Positions 52,984 to 62,234 of a stretch of 64,000 nucleotides of DNA are shown here, one piece after another. This DNA is from JBGPTK01 sp963797765. GTDB lineage: Bacteria; Acidobacteriota; Terriglobia; Acidiferrales; UBA7541. The notes below the pieces were generated by a model. It worked only from the letters and a program-made list of their open reading frames with translations, ran no database searches and was not told the origin of the DNA. Within the stretch, counting starts at the first letter, position 1. Each line of letters begins with the position of its first letter. The position numbers and the translations under genes were made by a program. The stretch covers positions 1,674,001-1,738,000 of the forward strand of contig CAWCQU010000003.1 of NCBI GenBank assembly GCA_963797765.1. Direction: 5' to 3'.

Positions 52984-54285
52984 CTATTCGCCGCGGACCA
53001 AATCCGCGCGCGATTCGCGCCGCCGGATAATGCGGAATCGGCGGCCCTCCACAATCACTTCCGCTGCCCGAGGCCGCGAATTATAGTTGGAGGCCAGCAC
53101 GAACCCATACGCGCCCGTCCCCCAAATTACCAGCAAATCGCCCGATTCGGATTTCGCGATCGGCCAATCCTGGATGAAGCAATCACCCGACTCGCAAATC
53201 GGTCCCACAATATCAGCGGTAATCGTTTCCGGTGTTGTTTCTGGCCGCACTGCCGGCGTGATGGGATGCGTCGCACCATACAGCGCCGGCCGGATCAGAT
53301 CGTTCATCGCCGCATCCACCACGACAAAATTTCTACCATTCGTGGTTTTGGTGTAAATCACGCGGGTCAGCAGCACGCCTGCTGGTCCCACCAGGCTGCG
53401 TCCCGGCTCCAAAAGCAAACGGCAGCCTAATGGCTGCACGATGCGCGCGATCACTCGCCCGTACGCGTTCCAATCGGGCGGCTGTTCATCGTTGTACCGC
53501 ACGCCAAGCCCGCCGCCAAAATCGAAATAGCGGAGTCTGATGCCATGCTTCGCAAGATCCCGAACGTGGCGAGCCATGCGCTGCGCGGATCGTCGAAACG
53601 GGCCGAGCGACAAAATCTGCGAACCGATATGCGCGCTGATTCCTTGCCAGGAAATCCAGCGCTTGCTCCGAGCCGCCACATACAGCTCCCGCGCGACGCT
53701 CCATTCCATGCCAAATTTGTGATGATGCCGTCCGGTTGAAATGTGCGGATGCCCGCCGGCTTCGATATCCGGATTGATGCGCAGCGCCGCCGGCGCGGCG
53801 CGTCCCAGCCGGCTGGCCTCGGAAAGTAGAATCTCCAGCTCCGCTTCGGATTCCACATTGAAGAGTAAAATCCGCGCGCGCAGCGCTTCCCGGATCTCAT
53901 CGCGCGTCTTGCCCACTCCCGAGAACACAATCCGCCTGCCGGAAACTCCCGCGCAGTTCAGCCGTTCCAGTTCTCCGCCGGAGACAATGTCGAAGCTGCT
54001 GCCCAACCGCGCGAAACCCCGCAGGATGCTGAGATTCGAATTGGCTTTCACCGAATAGCAGATTGTGTGCGGCACGTCCGCGAACGCCGCGCGCATTCGA
54101 CGATAAGCATTCTCGATGCTCGTCCGGCTGTACACGTAAACCGGAGTGCCTGCGTGGGCGGCAATCGACGAAACGGAAACGTCTTCGCAGAAAAGCTCGC
54201 CTTCCCGGAACGTAAAATTAGCAGTGTAACGAGTGGGATCGCACTCGGCGCTTGCCGCTCGGGAATGGCTTCGCTCCGGCGTCAC
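52984..54285 (-). CDS. lysA: Diaminopimelate decarboxylase LysA
   Basis: A 433-residue PLP enzyme making lysine from meso-DAP. TIM-barrel part: PLP Lys in CYSVKANSNLSIL (Lys80), FDIVSGGELERL, GVGKTRDEI, the HPHISTG motif, and LEPGRSLVGPAG. C-terminal barrel: IVGPICESGDCF with the catalytic Cys and GAYGFVLASNYNSRPRAAEV. HISTG is followed by RHHHKFGM, where many homologues have a Lys-rich loop. It overlaps the stop of the GAF-phosphatase gene (ATGA). Confidence 0.94.
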   Translation of the reverse strand: MTPERSHSRAASAECDPTRYTANFTFREGELFCEDVSVSSIAAHAGTPVYVYSRTSIENAYRRMRAAFADVPHTICYSVKANSNLSILRGFARLGSSFDIVSGGELERLNCAGVSGRRIVFSGVGKTRDEIREALRARILLFNVESEAELEILLSEASRLGRAAPAALRINPDIEAGGHPHISTGRHHHKFGMEWSVARELYVAARSKRWISWQGISAHIGSQILSLGPFRRSAQRMARHVRDLAKHGIRLRYFDFGGGLGVRYNDEQPPDWNAYGRVIARIVQPLGCRLLLEPGRSLVGPAGVLLTRVIYTKTTNGRNFVVVDAAMNDLIRPALYGATHPITPAVRPETTPETITADIVGPICESGDCFIQDWPIAKSESGDLLVIWGTGAYGFVLASNYNSRPRAAEVIVEGRRFRIIRRRESRADLVRGE

Positions 54286-56033
54286 AATACTTTCAGCACC
54301 ACAAGAGTGCGATCGTCGGCTGGCGGAGCTCCGCCGGAAAATTTATCCATCTCTTCGAACATTACTTTTGCCAGATGAATGGCTGAAGACCGGTGATGCG
54401 CGGCCACCAGCTCGCACAGCCGCTCATTTCCGAAAAATTCCTTCTGATGATTCTGCGTATCGCCGAAACCGTCGGAATGAATCACCATGATATCGCCGGG
54501 ATCCAATTGCAGTGTCATCTCGTCATACTCGGCATTTTCATACATGCCCAGCGGAAAGCCTTCGAGCTTCAGTTTTTCGGCTCGTCCATCCTTCCAGAGG
54601 ATCGGTTGTTCCTGGCCCGCGCTGGAAATTCGCAGCTTGCGTTTGCCTTTGTGCCACGTTGCGAAGCACATGGTCATGAATCGCCATTCGATTTTATGTT
54701 CGTAGAGCATCGCGTTCATGGCGCGCAATAATTCGGTGGGGTGCGGCTTGCTCGCGGTCATACTGCGAAGAATTCCGATCGCCGCGGCTCCGTAGAGCGC
54801 CGCAGCCGTTCCCTTCCCGCTCACGTCGCCCATGGCGATACCCAATTCCTGCGGACCGTACCGCGCAAAATCGTATAGATCGCCTCCCAACTCGCGCGCG
54901 GAAATATAGTGTGCCGCCATCTCCAATCCGTATTCCTTGCCGGGCACGCGCGGCAGCAGCGCCGCCTGCAGCCGCTTGGCCGCCTGCAAATCGCGATCCA
55001 TGCGCGCCTCGTCTCGCGCCACTTGCTGGTAGAGCCGCGCGTTTTCGATCGACACGGCCAGGTGCGCCGCCAGGATCGTAAGCGTTTGCACGTGATCGGG
55101 CGTGAAATAATTCAGCTGCGGACTTTCCAGGTCCAGCACGCCCACCACCTGGCCCTTATAAATCATCGGCACGGCCAATTCTGACCGCGTCTCCTTGTTT
55201 GTACAGATATAACGCGGATCGGCGCCCACGTCCGGCACCACCACCGGTCTTCGCAGTGAAGCGGCGGCGCCGACGATCCCTTCATGAGCGGGTACGGCGT
55301 GTTTTTCCTGAAAATGCTGGCCGAATTTCACGTTTACGCGTTGCCGGAAAACGTGTGCGCTCTCGTCATAAAGCAAAATGCTGAAAATCTGGTAATCGAT
55401 CACGCGCTTCACCAGTTCGGCCGCGCGGCGCAAAATCGCTTCCACCTCCAGCAGAGTATTCGCCTCGCGACCCACTTCATTCAGCACCAGCAGCGTATCC
55501 GCCTGCCGGCGCGTGCGTTCAAACAATTGCGCATTCTCGATGGCGCTGGCGATCCGGCTGGCCACCAGGATCAGGATATTGGTTTGTTCGGGAGTGAAAT
55601 AATCCAGTTGGTGGCTCTCGATATCCAGCACGCCCACTACTTTGCCCTGTTGCAGCAGCGGAACGGCCAGTTCGGATTGCACCGCGTCCAGCGCGTTGAT
55701 ATACCGCGAATCCTTGCGTACATCGCTCACGCGCACGGCTTGCCCGGTGGCCGCCGCGGTTCCGATGATCCCGCCGCCGATGGGAATGCGCCAGTGCTCC
55801 ACCACTTCAGGGCGATGGCCGATGGCGAACCGGAAATACAATTGGTCCGTATTTTCTTCGGGTAGTAAAACCGCGAAAATTTCGTAGTCGATCAACTGCT
55901 TGATCAATGCCGCCGCCCGGGCAAGCACCTCATCCAGATTCAGCGACGAATTAATTTCGTGAGCAATTTCCGTCAGCGTCTGCAGAGCCTCTGCAGGCAG
56001 ATCGGAAGACAATTTCACTTCCAGCGGTTCCAT
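54282..56033 (-). CDS. GAF-GAF-SpoIIE serine phosphatase (PP2C-like)
   Basis: A 583-residue cytoplasmic sensor. The first GAF domain is at about 15-175 and the second at about 188-345, with clearly related motifs (SELAVPLLQQGKVVGVLDIES and SELAVPMIYKGQVVGVLDLES). A short coiled linker leads to a SpoIIE/RsbU catalytic domain (about 390-583: GGDLYDFARYG, GIAMGDVSGKGTAAALYGAA, HSDGFGDTQN, DDRTLVVLKV), with metal-binding Asp residues intact. Likely dephosphorylates an anti-sigma-factor antagonist; none is nearby. Overlap with lysA suggests co-transcription. Confidence 0.92.
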   Translation of the reverse strand: MEPLEVKLSSDLPAEALQTLTEIAHEINSSLNLDEVLARAAALIKQLIDYEIFAVLLPEENTDQLYFRFAIGHRPEVVEHWRIPIGGGIIGTAAATGQAVRVSDVRKDSRYINALDAVQSELAVPLLQQGKVVGVLDIESHQLDYFTPEQTNILILVASRIASAIENAQLFERTRRQADTLLVLNEVGREANTLLEVEAILRRAAELVKRVIDYQIFSILLYDESAHVFRQRVNVKFGQHFQEKHAVPAHEGIVGAAASLRRPVVVPDVGADPRYICTNKETRSELAVPMIYKGQVVGVLDLESPQLNYFTPDHVQTLTILAAHLAVSIENARLYQQVARDEARMDRDLQAAKRLQAALLPRVPGKEYGLEMAAHYISARELGGDLYDFARYGPQELGIAMGDVSGKGTAAALYGAAAIGILRSMTASKPHPTELLRAMNAMLYEHKIEWRFMTMCFATWHKGKRKLRISSAGQEQPILWKDGRAEKLKLEGFPLGMYENAEYDEMTLQLDPGDIMVIHSDGFGDTQNHQKEFFGNERLCELVAAHHRSSAIHLAKVMFEEMDKFSGGAPPADDRTLVVLKVL

Positions 56034-56107
56034 TGGACTCCAAAACTTTCCTGTTTCGTGTTCGCGGCCGCACCTGCACCCGCAGCCGCGATTATGAGTG
56101 CGCGATT

Positions 56108-56149
56108 ATTATAACAGGACACCTTCGCGGGATCGAAGCGTCGCTTCGA
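56108..56149 (-). promoter_or_regulatory. -10 box and adjacent palindrome upstream of the phosphatase gene
   Basis: On the minus strand TATAAT (56113-56108) lies about 75 nt before the phosphatase start. Immediately upstream is a palindrome TCGAAGCG-T-CGCTTCGA (56133-56149) covering the expected -35 region, which itself has a poor match. This could be an activator or repressor site, or a 3' hairpin for deoC. Confidence 0.4.
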
Positions 56150-56201
56150 ATATCAATTTCCGCAAGTTTTTGCGGCGATTCAGGCAGCAAAACTAAGAAA
56201 A

Positions 56202-57101
56202 TTAATTCGGGGAAATGCCGCCCGCGCGAGCTTGCTCTAGAATTTTTACGCTGGCGCTGGCCCCGATCCGCGTGGCCCCGGCGGCAACCATCTTCTTGAA
56301 ATCTTCCAGCGTGCGCACGCCACCCGCCGCTTTCACTCCGATTTCTCCGCCCACCACGGCGCGCATCAGCGCCACATCTTCCGCAGTGGCCCCGCCGGGA
56401 CCAAATCCCGTGGACGTCTTGACGAAATCCGCTCCGGCATTCTTCGAAGCAACGCTGGCTCGCACCTTTTCCTCAATGGTCAGCAGCGCCGCTTCGATAA
56501 TCACCTTGCAAATGCCGCCGCCGCGGTGGCTGGCCTCCACTACGCCCCGGATATCCGACTCCACCACGTCATCCTGCTTCGATTTCAGCGCGCCCACATT
56601 GATCACCATATCGATTTCCTGCGCGCCCAGCTTCAGCACTTCTTCCGTTTCGTAAATTTTCACTTGCGGAAGTGTTGCCCCCAGCGGAAAACCCACCACC
56701 GTGCAAACTTTCACGTTGCTTCCGCGCACCAACTCTGCCGCCAGCGAGACGTAACACGGATTGATGCACACGGAAGCGAAACCAAATCGCACCGCTTCCT
56801 GGCAAAGTTTGCGCAGTTCGTCGCGGCTCGCGTCCGGTTTCAGCAGCGTGTGATCGATCAGCCGTGCGATATCCGCATCAATCTGCTGCACCTCGGAGCC
56901 GGCGGAAATTCGCGACGCTCCCGCTTCCACCACTTTGCGCGTCTTGATCGCGCACCGCTCCGCGCAATTCTGATTGCAGCCGGGGCAAACCAGTTCGTCG
57001 ATTTCAAGGCCGGTAAGGCCGCAGCCTTTGGGCGCGCCCAGATAGCCGATAATCTCCTCGGTAATCGCTTGAACGATTTGTTCGAACTGTTGTTGTTCCA
57101 C
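56202..57101 (-). CDS. deoC: Deoxyribose-phosphate aldolase DeoC with a Cys-rich N-terminal extension
   Basis: A 299-residue protein. Residues about 75-299 are a normal class I DERA barrel: IDHTLLKPDASRDELRKLCQ, FGFASVCINPCYV, VGFPLGATL, DMVINVGALKS, Schiff-base Lys in ADFVKTSTGFGPGGAT, and VKAAGGVRT. The first 72 residues are extra: an amphipathic helix (EQIVQAITEEIIGYLG), then Cys27 and a C39-x2-C42-x3-C46-x3-C50 motif (CPGCNQNCAERC) suited to bind metal or an Fe-S cluster. Short N-terminal helices like this are used as encapsulation tags in bacterial microcompartments. It is downstream of the RpiB-like gene, same strand. Confidence 0.9.
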   Translation of the reverse strand: MEQQQFEQIVQAITEEIIGYLGAPKGCGLTGLEIDELVCPGCNQNCAERCAIKTRKVVEAGASRISAGSEVQQIDADIARLIDHTLLKPDASRDELRKLCQEAVRFGFASVCINPCYVSLAAELVRGSNVKVCTVVGFPLGATLPQVKIYETEEVLKLGAQEIDMVINVGALKSKQDDVVESDIRGVVEASHRGGGICKVIIEAALLTIEEKVRASVASKNAGADFVKTSTGFGPGGATAEDVALMRAVVGGEIGVKAAGGVRTLEDFKKMVAAGATRIGASASVKILEQARAGGISPN

Positions 57102-57203
57102 CCGGCTTACTCCATTCGAACAGCCAGAACGCCCTGCACCGAACTGCCCAATACTTAATATTTAACGGCAGAAGCCACGCACTTTAGAAATATCGCTGCG
57201 ATT

Positions 57204-57824
57204 TCAAACCTTGCGGTGCCTTTCCTCGATGGCCGTGATCTTATCAATCCGCTTTTGATGCCGCCCGCCGGCATAATGAGTGTCCAGCCACACGGCTACA
57301 ATTTCACGCGCCGTTTCCGCCGCAATCATTCGCGCCCCCAGCGTCAGCACGTTTGCGTCATTATGCTCGCGACTGTTTCGCGCGGACGCGCGATCATAAC
57401 ATAGCGCCGCGCGCACTCCCGGCACCTTGTTCGCCGCCATCGCGGAGCCGATTCCCGCGCTATCGATCATGATTCCGCGCCAAGCATCCCCGCGCGCCAC
57501 GGCATTCGCCACCGCTTCTGCGAAATCAGGATAATCCACCGCCGCGGTGCTGTCCGTTCCCAGGTCGCGCGCTACATAGCCCCAATCGCGCAAATAGCCT
57601 TCCAATTGTTCCTTCAGTTCGTAGCCGCCATGATCCGCGCCGATCGCCACAATTCTCCCACGATTCGATTCCCCGCCCGCAGGTTCCACCACGCGAATCG
57701 TGATACCACGAGCCTCCGCCTCATCGCGCGCCAGCGGTGTCACCAGAGTGTCCGGTGTAACCGTGATTTCACCGCCCTTGGCGATGGATTCCAGGTCTCG
57801 GGCCGTTAAAACGTTGCGTGGCAA
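57204..57824 (-). CDS. RpiB/LacAB-family sugar-phosphate isomerase with N-terminal tag domain
   Basis: A 206-residue protein. Residues about 57-200 match RpiB: IVAIGADHGGYELKEQL, VDYPDFAEAVANAVA, GIGSAMAANKVPGVRAALCYD, ARNSREHNDANVLTLG. In the segment GIMIDSAGIG an Asp takes the position where E. coli-type RpiB has its catalytic Cys. The first 50 residues are an added module, LTARDLESIAKGG ending VTPLARDEAEARGI (28-41), a motif seen on microcompartment-associated enzymes. Ribose-5-phosphate isomerase or related activity is inferred. It lies between hpt and deoC. Confidence 0.85.
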   Translation of the reverse strand: MPRNVLTARDLESIAKGGEITVTPDTLVTPLARDEAEARGITIRVVEPAGGESNRGRIVAIGADHGGYELKEQLEGYLRDWGYVARDLGTDSTAAVDYPDFAEAVANAVARGDAWRGIMIDSAGIGSAMAANKVPGVRAALCYDRASARNSREHNDANVLTLGARMIAAETAREIVAVWLDTHYAGGRHQKRIDKITAIEERHRKV

Positions 57825-57830
57825 GGTTGG

Positions 57831-58376
57831 TTATTCCGGAGGCAGCGTCAGGATGCACACATCTTTCAGATTTCGATAATGTTCCGCGTAATCCAGTCCG
57901 TATCCGACCACGAAATCATTCGGAATCTCGAACCCCACGTAATCCGCCTTCACTTCAGCGATGATCCTCCGCGAAGGTTTATCGAGCAGGGCAGCCACAC
58001 GCAGCACTTTCGGTTTGCGTTGCAGCAGGATGCGGCGAAGATAGCTCAGCGTCAGCCCCGTATCGAGAATATCTTCCACCAGGATCACATTCAACCCTTC
58101 AATGCTCGTGTCCAAATCTTTGTTCAGGCGGACCTCGCCCGACGAACTCTGTCCTTTGCCGTAACTCGATACCGCCATGAAGTCCAGCGAAGTATCCAGG
58201 TTGATATGGCGGATCAAGTCGGAGAGAAAGATGCACGCCCCTTTCAGCACCCCAATCAAGTGGACGCGCTCGCCCTTAAAATCTTTGGTAATCTGCTTGG
58301 CCACTCCCCGAACGCGCTTCTGGATCGCCGTGTTGCGGATCAACACCTTTAAATGATCGCGATAGCCGATGGGCAC
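57831..58376 (-). CDS. hpt: Hypoxanthine phosphoribosyltransferase
   Basis: About 181 residues from GTG 58376, which is preceded by GGGGAGG at 8-nt spacing and gives standard family length; the frame is open further upstream to 58598 but that part is not conserved. Motifs: LIRNTAIQKRVRGVAKQI, HLIGVLKGACIFLSDLI, PRPP loop VILVEDILDTGLTLSYL, AALLDKPSRR, DYVGFEIPNDFVVGYGLDYAE. It salvages hypoxanthine/guanine with PRPP. The RpiB-like gene starts 6 nt after its stop, so nucleotide salvage and pentose-phosphate genes form one unit. Confidence 0.93.
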   Translation of the reverse strand: MPIGYRDHLKVLIRNTAIQKRVRGVAKQITKDFKGERVHLIGVLKGACIFLSDLIRHINLDTSLDFMAVSSYGKGQSSSGEVRLNKDLDTSIEGLNVILVEDILDTGLTLSYLRRILLQRKPKVLRVAALLDKPSRRIIAEVKADYVGFEIPNDFVVGYGLDYAEHYRNLKDVCILTLPPE

Positions 58377-58713
58377 CTGCAGATCCTCCCCTGCCAAGAA
58401 GGCCGTTACTCTACTCCAGGTGCCGGAGTATGACAAGTCTATGAATACAAAGTAAAAATTCCGTTTCGCGATCCCCGCCCTCATCTTTCCGGTTGACAAA
58501 GACAGGGTGAAATTCTTACAGTGGCAGCATCGTTTTGGGGTGGAAGTTGGCTTTTGAAAGCTTGCGGCTTCAGTCGGGATTTTATAATTGGAGTTCAAAC
58601 GGGCGTCGAAGTGTCGCCGCTCATTAATGATCTGCTCTTTTCTTTAAAAGGTTTCTGAATTTGATTCAAGCGAGGCAAGTCCAAAAATGTTTAACGATTC
58701 GATAGGAGGCAAA
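58377..58713. other. Divergent non-coding region between hpt and the TonB receptor
   Basis: No gene is supported. On the plus strand TTGACA at 58493-58498 has only a poor -10 partner (TTACAG, 17 nt later), while TATAAT at 58583-58588 has a weak -35 (TTGCGG, 15 nt before). Either could start the receptor transcript. Confidence 0.4.
58583..58588 (+). promoter_or_regulatory. Candidate -10 box of the TonB receptor gene
   Basis: A perfect TATAAT about 125 nt before the receptor start. The -35 element (TTGCGG, 15-nt spacer) is weak, so the assignment is tentative. Confidence 0.3.
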
Positions 58714-61700
58714 ATGAAGTGTAAGTTCAGCCCCATCAAAATGGGTTTAATTTTCGGTATTCTTTTCCTGGGACTCCTCTCTTTCAGCTTGACCACTTGG
58801 GCGCAGTCCACCACCGATGGCGCCATCGGCGTAACGGTCACGGATCCTTCGGGAGCAGTCGTACCCGGCGCTAGCATCTCGGTCGTAAATCTGGGCACCA
58901 ATGCAAAGGCCAGTGGAACCACGGATGGAGGCGGACGGTATGTAATCGTCCACCTGCAGCCCGGCGTTTACACGGTGGAAATCAACGCTCAAGGATTTGG
59001 AACCTACCGGCAAGAGAATGTCACCGTCGAATTGGGCCGCACTACAACGATTGAAGCCAGCCTTGGAGTCGCGAAACAGACCCAAACAGTGGTCGCTACG
59101 GCTGAGGCTCCCGTGATCACCACTGATCGCCCAGATTTCTCGACGAATATCAACCAGCAAACTCTTGAGAATTTGCCGGTCAATAGCCGGCGATGGTCGT
59201 GGTTTGCTCTGGGCACTCCTGGAGCGGTTCCCGATGGTGGATTCGGACTCGTTAGTTTCCGCGGCATTTCTGGGCTTCTGAACAATAACACCGTTGACGG
59301 CGCCGACAACAATCAGGCGTTCTTCAGCGAAGAGCGCGGCCGAACCCGCATCAGCTATTCCACCAGCGAAGCTTCCATCCAGGAATTCCAGGTGAACACT
59401 TCCAATTATTCCGCCGAATACGGCCGTGCAGCCGGCGGCGTTGTGAATGCTGTCACCAAGAGCGGAACGAACTCGATCCACGGACAAGCTTTTTGGTACG
59501 ATCGAAGCAGCGATTGGGGCGCCATCAATCCTTTCTCACTTCACAGAGTGACCCCCAGCAGCCCACTCACTGCTTTCCAGCCCGAAGATAAGCGGCACCA
59601 GTTCGGTGGAGCGCTAGGAGGGCGCATTATCAAGGACAAGTTGTTCTGGTTCTTCAGCGCCGATCAGCAACTCCGGCCTTTTCCTGCGGTCGCGAATTCT
59701 GGCACTCCCGGAGCCATCTTTGCGCCTCTCAGCGCGGCTGAGACAGCTACGCTCACTACTCGCGGCGTGCTTCCTGGAAATGCCGCCGCAGTCAATAGCG
59801 CGATTACTTTAATGTCCAATCTGACCGGTAACGTACCCCGGCGCGGCGATCAACTCGCACTGCTTCCCAAGATTGACTGGAACATTACCTCAAATCACCA
59901 CGCTTCTTTCAGCTACAACCGGTTCCGCTGGAACTCGCCTGAGGGCATCCAGTCGGCCGCAATCGTCAATCGCGGCGTTGAAAGCTTTGGAGGCGATTTT
60001 GTGAAGGACGACTGGGGAATCGCGAAACTCGTCTCTACCTTTTCCTCCAATACCACCAACGAATTTCGCTATCAGTACGGCCGGGATTTCGAGTTTGAAA
60101 CCGGCCAGAACGCCATACCAGGTGAGCCGGTTTCCCAATTGGGTGTATCTGCTCAAATTACCATCAACGGTGTGGGTACTTGGGTATTCGGCATGCCCAA
60201 CTTTCTGCTTCGTCCAAAATATCCGGATGAGCGCAGAAACCAATTCGCCGACACCGTTTCTTGGAATCATGGCGCACACCTGTTCAAATTCGGCTTCGAT
60301 TTCAACCATGTGCATGACACTGAAATCAATCTCTTCTCCGGATTCGGCGCCTACTCCTACAACACCCGAGTGGATTATTTCAGCGATTTTGCCGCCAATG
60401 CCACAGGCCACGCGCAGTTCTGCGGAACCGTGGCAACTCCGCTTCCCTGTTACTCGAATTTTGTTCAGGGATTCGGGACTCCAGGATTCAATTTTTCAAC
60501 CAATGACATCGCCTTCTTCGCCCAGGATGACTGGCGCATTAAGCCTCGTTTGACATTGAATCTCGGCTTGCGCTGGGATTCCGAGTTCTTGCCCTCGCCG
60601 CAGATTCCCAATTCCACCATCCCTGGAACCTCCTCTTTTGCCTCGGATCGCACTGACTTTGGTCCGCGGTTAGGATTTGCCTGGGATATGACCGGAAACG
60701 GAAAAACCATTCTCCGTGGCGGTTACGGTATTTTCTACGGGCGAATCATCAATTCCACAATCTTCAATGCCATCGCCAATACGGGCGTGGTAGGCGGACA
60801 GAGTACGGTCTCTTTGCTGCCAGGCCAGACGGGAGCTCCCCTGTATCCCAACGTAATTGGTGCAGGTGCGGCACCTCCAGGACTGAGCATTATCCAGTTC
60901 GGCAAAGATTCCAAGCTTCCCTTGGTTCACGAATTCGACCTGGAAGTTGAGCGGCAGGTCGCCACCAATACTGTGGTTTCTATTTCCTACATTGGCAGCT
61001 TGGGCCGCAGGCTTCCACGGTTCGTCGATCAGAAACCTGGTCGCGCCCACTCTGACGACCACTTACACGGTCTCCGGTGGACCGCTGAACGGGCAGACAT
61101 TCACCGTGCCCTATTTTGGAGTGCCTACTGCTTCGACGAGTGGAACGAGACGTCCGAATAATGCAGTCGGGGCGATTACCGATATTTCCTATTCGGTCAA
61201 TTCCAATTACAATGCTCTGGTGATTGCTCTGAACCGGCGCTTCTACAAGAATTTGCAGTGGCAATCGTCATTCACCTGGTCACGCGCCAATGATTTTGGC
61301 CAGGCCTCGCAGACGTTCACGGCAACCAATAACGTACTCAATCCCTTCAATCTGGCCGGCGAATACAGCCGGTCGAACTTCGATATTCGCGACCGCTTCG
61401 CCTCCGGATTGATTTGGACTCCCGATTATTACAAGGGAGACAAATCCGTTCTGAAGTACTTGCTGACCGGCTATACGATCTCCCCGGTTGTTTCCATCGC
61501 CTCCGGCGCTCCTTATACTCCGACGATCTCCGGCAATGCTCCGAACCCGGCTGGCTTCTCCGCAATCACGGGTGGAACCGGAGTTCTTGCAGTCGGAGGA
61601 ACGAATCGCCCGCCCTTCCTTGGGCCGAATTCGTTCCAGATGCCGGGTTACCGGGACGTCGATCTTCGACTCCAAAAATCCTTCCATATTTGGGAGACAT

Positions 61701-61909
61701 GGAAGTTGAGTTTGATCGGCGATGCTTTCAATCTCTTTAACCACAACAACGTAACCTCCGTGAACACTCAGATGTTCAGCATTTCGGGGAGTTCACTTGT
61801 ATTCCAGGACGGGCTGAGCGGTCGGAGCCTTTTTGGCAATCCAACCGCCTCCAGCAACACCCTGACGGCCCAGCGGCAGATTCAGGTGGGCATCAAGCTG
61901 GATTTCTAA
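58714..61909 (+). CDS. Oar-type TonB-dependent receptor with carboxypeptidase-regulatory-like domain, with an apparent one-base frameshift
   Basis: About 1064 residues if repaired. ATG 58714 has AGGAGG 5 nt upstream. A signal peptide ends near TTWAQS, then a CarboxypepD_reg-like domain (GAIGVTVTDPSGAVVPGASI, about 35-115), a plug (TLENLPVNSRRWS, NNNTVDGADNNQAFF) and a long beta-barrel. At AAA 61033-61035 the frame breaks after RLPRFVDQ; the next frame resumes NLVAPTLTTTYTVSGGPLNG and continues to the terminal barrel strand QRQIQVGIKLDF at 61909. The span is 3196 nt, one over a multiple of three. It imports large nutrients, probably glycans or peptides. Confidence 0.88.
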
Positions 61910-61961
61910 TCTCAATCGATTAGAAAATTCCGCATAGGTCCAGGGACAGTTCAAAAGAAAA

Positions 61962-61988
61962 GGGCGGCTCAAAAGAGCCGCCCTTTTT
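61962..61988. terminator. Bidirectional rho-independent terminator
   Basis: A 9-bp perfect stem GGGCGGCTC/GAGCCGCCC with loop AAAA, followed by TTTTT on the plus strand and flanked by an A-rich tract (AAAAGAAAA) on the other side. It can terminate both the TonB receptor and the convergent typA transcript. Confidence 0.92.
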
Positions 61989-62234
61989 ATGTTCATTCCC
62001 CTGGTAGTTAATTTGTCGCGTTTTCGAATTTAAAATCGAGGTCACCCCGGCATTTGCTGGAGCAGGTTCGTCTTCATTCCGAACCCTACGGCCACCCCGC
62101 CACACCAAACAAAGTGGAACAGGGTGAGGAATCTCCAGTAAACTTCTCCCGCCGCGGCAGCCTGTCTTGTATGCGCCGTTCGTCAATAACACGACTGTGA
62201 AAAAATTTGCCATGCCCCAACTGCGGATCGACGC
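61989..62234. other. Non-coding gap downstream of typA
   Basis: No gene or further structure is supported between the shared terminator and the typA stop. Confidence 0.4.

Noticed and set aside
54900..55900. Repeated segments suggesting a DNA duplication
   Set aside because: They are the two related GAF domains of one protein, an ordinary domain repeat.
58377..58598. N-terminal extension of Hpt
   Set aside because: Not needed for the family length; the GTG at 58376 has a clear Shine-Dalgarno.
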